Origin: Candidatus Kuenenia stuttgartensis
Lineage (GTDB): Bacteria > Planctomycetota > Planctomycetia > Planctomycetales > Planctomycetaceae
NCBI GenBank assembly: GCA_945861465.1
Contig: CAMAVB010000013.1
Coordinates: 1 to 56,400 of the forward strand
DNA length: 56,400 bases
Reading direction: 5' to 3'
The translations under genes were made by a program, and so were the position numbers. The notes below the pieces were generated by a model. That model saw nothing but the letters and a program-made list of their open reading frames with translations. It made no database searches and was not told the origin of the DNA. Below, in pieces: positions 55,943 to 56,400 of the stretch (positions are counted from its first letter, which is position 1; each line of letters opens with the position of its first letter).

Positions 55943-56400
55943 TTCCGTGGCCTCTCCGTGAAACGATTTATCACGCGGAGTGGATGCATCGCAGTGCCAT
56001 GCTGTTCCTGCCGTTCGCGGCAATTATCGCCACCAGGATCCTGAAGCAGGATGTGCTTTGGACCGACGACACGCCGGTGATGTTCTTCGATCGCAACGGA
56101 AAACCGGTACAGACGAAGAAGGGCGAATCGACTCTTCGCCGCGGTCGCTTCTGGCCGTACATCGCGCGAGGAGATGCGCCCTACACGGTATTCGATTTCA
56201 CGATCAGCCGTGATCGCGACGCGCCCATGTCGATGCTGGCCGACTGGTCGGGGTTTCTGCACGCCGATGCCTACAACGGCTACGATCCCGTAATTCACGC
56301 GAACAACGGACTCATCATTGAAGTCGCGTGCTGGACGCACGCGCGCCGCTACTTCGAGCAGGCTCTGCCGAACGATCGCAAAGTGTGTGGTCTGGTGCTC
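55943..56400 (+). pseudogene. IS66 family transposase (TnpC) fragment, partial at window end
   Basis: The plus-strand frame reads PLRETIYHAEWMHRSAMLFL, then VLWTDDTPVMFFDRNGK (first catalytic Asp region), FLHADAYNGYDPVI and IIEVACWTHARRYFEQAL, the standard central part of IS66 TnpC. The N-terminal third (zinc-finger region) is missing because the IS701-type relic begins at the same place. The frame is still open at 56400, so the C-terminus continues outside. Whether the complete right part is intact cannot be seen. Confidence 0.8.

Noticed and set aside
1-56400. tRNA or rRNA genes.
   Set aside because: I scanned for cloverleaf-like segments with GGTTC...CC arms and for rRNA landmarks and recognised none. 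A covariance search could still find one.

Overview
The window looks like a planctomycete chromosome. The best marker is a minus-strand protein at 38124-41492 that combines a planctomycete-type cytochrome c domain (one CxxCH) with DUF1549 and DUF1553, an architecture expanded almost only in that phylum. Remnants of a dockerin-bearing surface protein and of a PEP-CTERM protein, a fused tRNA-modification enzyme, and palindromic intergenic repeats fit the same assignment. Species cannot be named from the sequence.

Layout. (1) 1-13164 is a defence/mobile island. It holds a truncated IS4-type transposase, a C5-cytosine methyltransferase overlapping an ApaLI-like endonuclease, a doubly truncated VirD4/HerA-type ATPase remnant, and a tightly coupled three-gene operon: PLD nuclease-SNF2 helicase, giant Eco57I-like N6-adenine methylase, and RecF/SMC-like ATPase with a HEPN-like C-terminus. 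That operon is the best candidate for an unusual or undescribed system. (2) 13236-17200 is a gene graveyard: a frameshifted surface protein with a dockerin-like C-terminus, a PEP-CTERM tail, a CpaF/TadA ATPase fragment with a premature stop, and a long hairpin repeat. (3) 17255-30042 is core genome: nusA, infB, rbfA, an HhH-GPD-like protein, a large exported TPR protein, ruvB and class I fumarase on the plus strand, then DUF2200 and a convergent hpt. (4) 30233-45950 is metabolic and planctomycete-specific: a REP/MITE palindrome, a TrhO-RluA fusion, an A-type Fe-S carrier, a thioredoxin lipoprotein/SGNH-TPR/macrodomain/hydrolase operon, phoD with the DUF1549/DUF1553 cytochrome protein, an EamA permease, purC, a GH10-like protein lacking its catalytic glutamate, and kdsA. 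(5) 45950-54304 is a visibly GC-richer segment with a Ser/Thr kinase-TPR gene overlapping a multi-PAS/GAF hybrid histidine kinase. It is bracketed by an internally deleted and a complete copy of a REP-associated Y1 (HUH) transposase element. A WD40 gene follows. (6) 54337-56400 is IS debris: a decayed IS701-type transposase abutting a partial IS66 transposase.

How genes work together. The first R-M pair should methylate and cut one shared site. The three-gene operon pairs a methylase (self marking) with a helicase-nuclease and an ATPase (likely effector or sensor). nusA-infB-rbfA is the conserved transcription/translation/ribosome-maturation cluster. The kinase and histidine kinase overlap by 4 bp and are probably one signalling unit. 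The REP-like palindromes probably depend in trans on Y1 transposases of the kind encoded at 52095-52769.

Limits: every assignment rests on reading motifs by eye. No alignment, structure prediction or database search was run.
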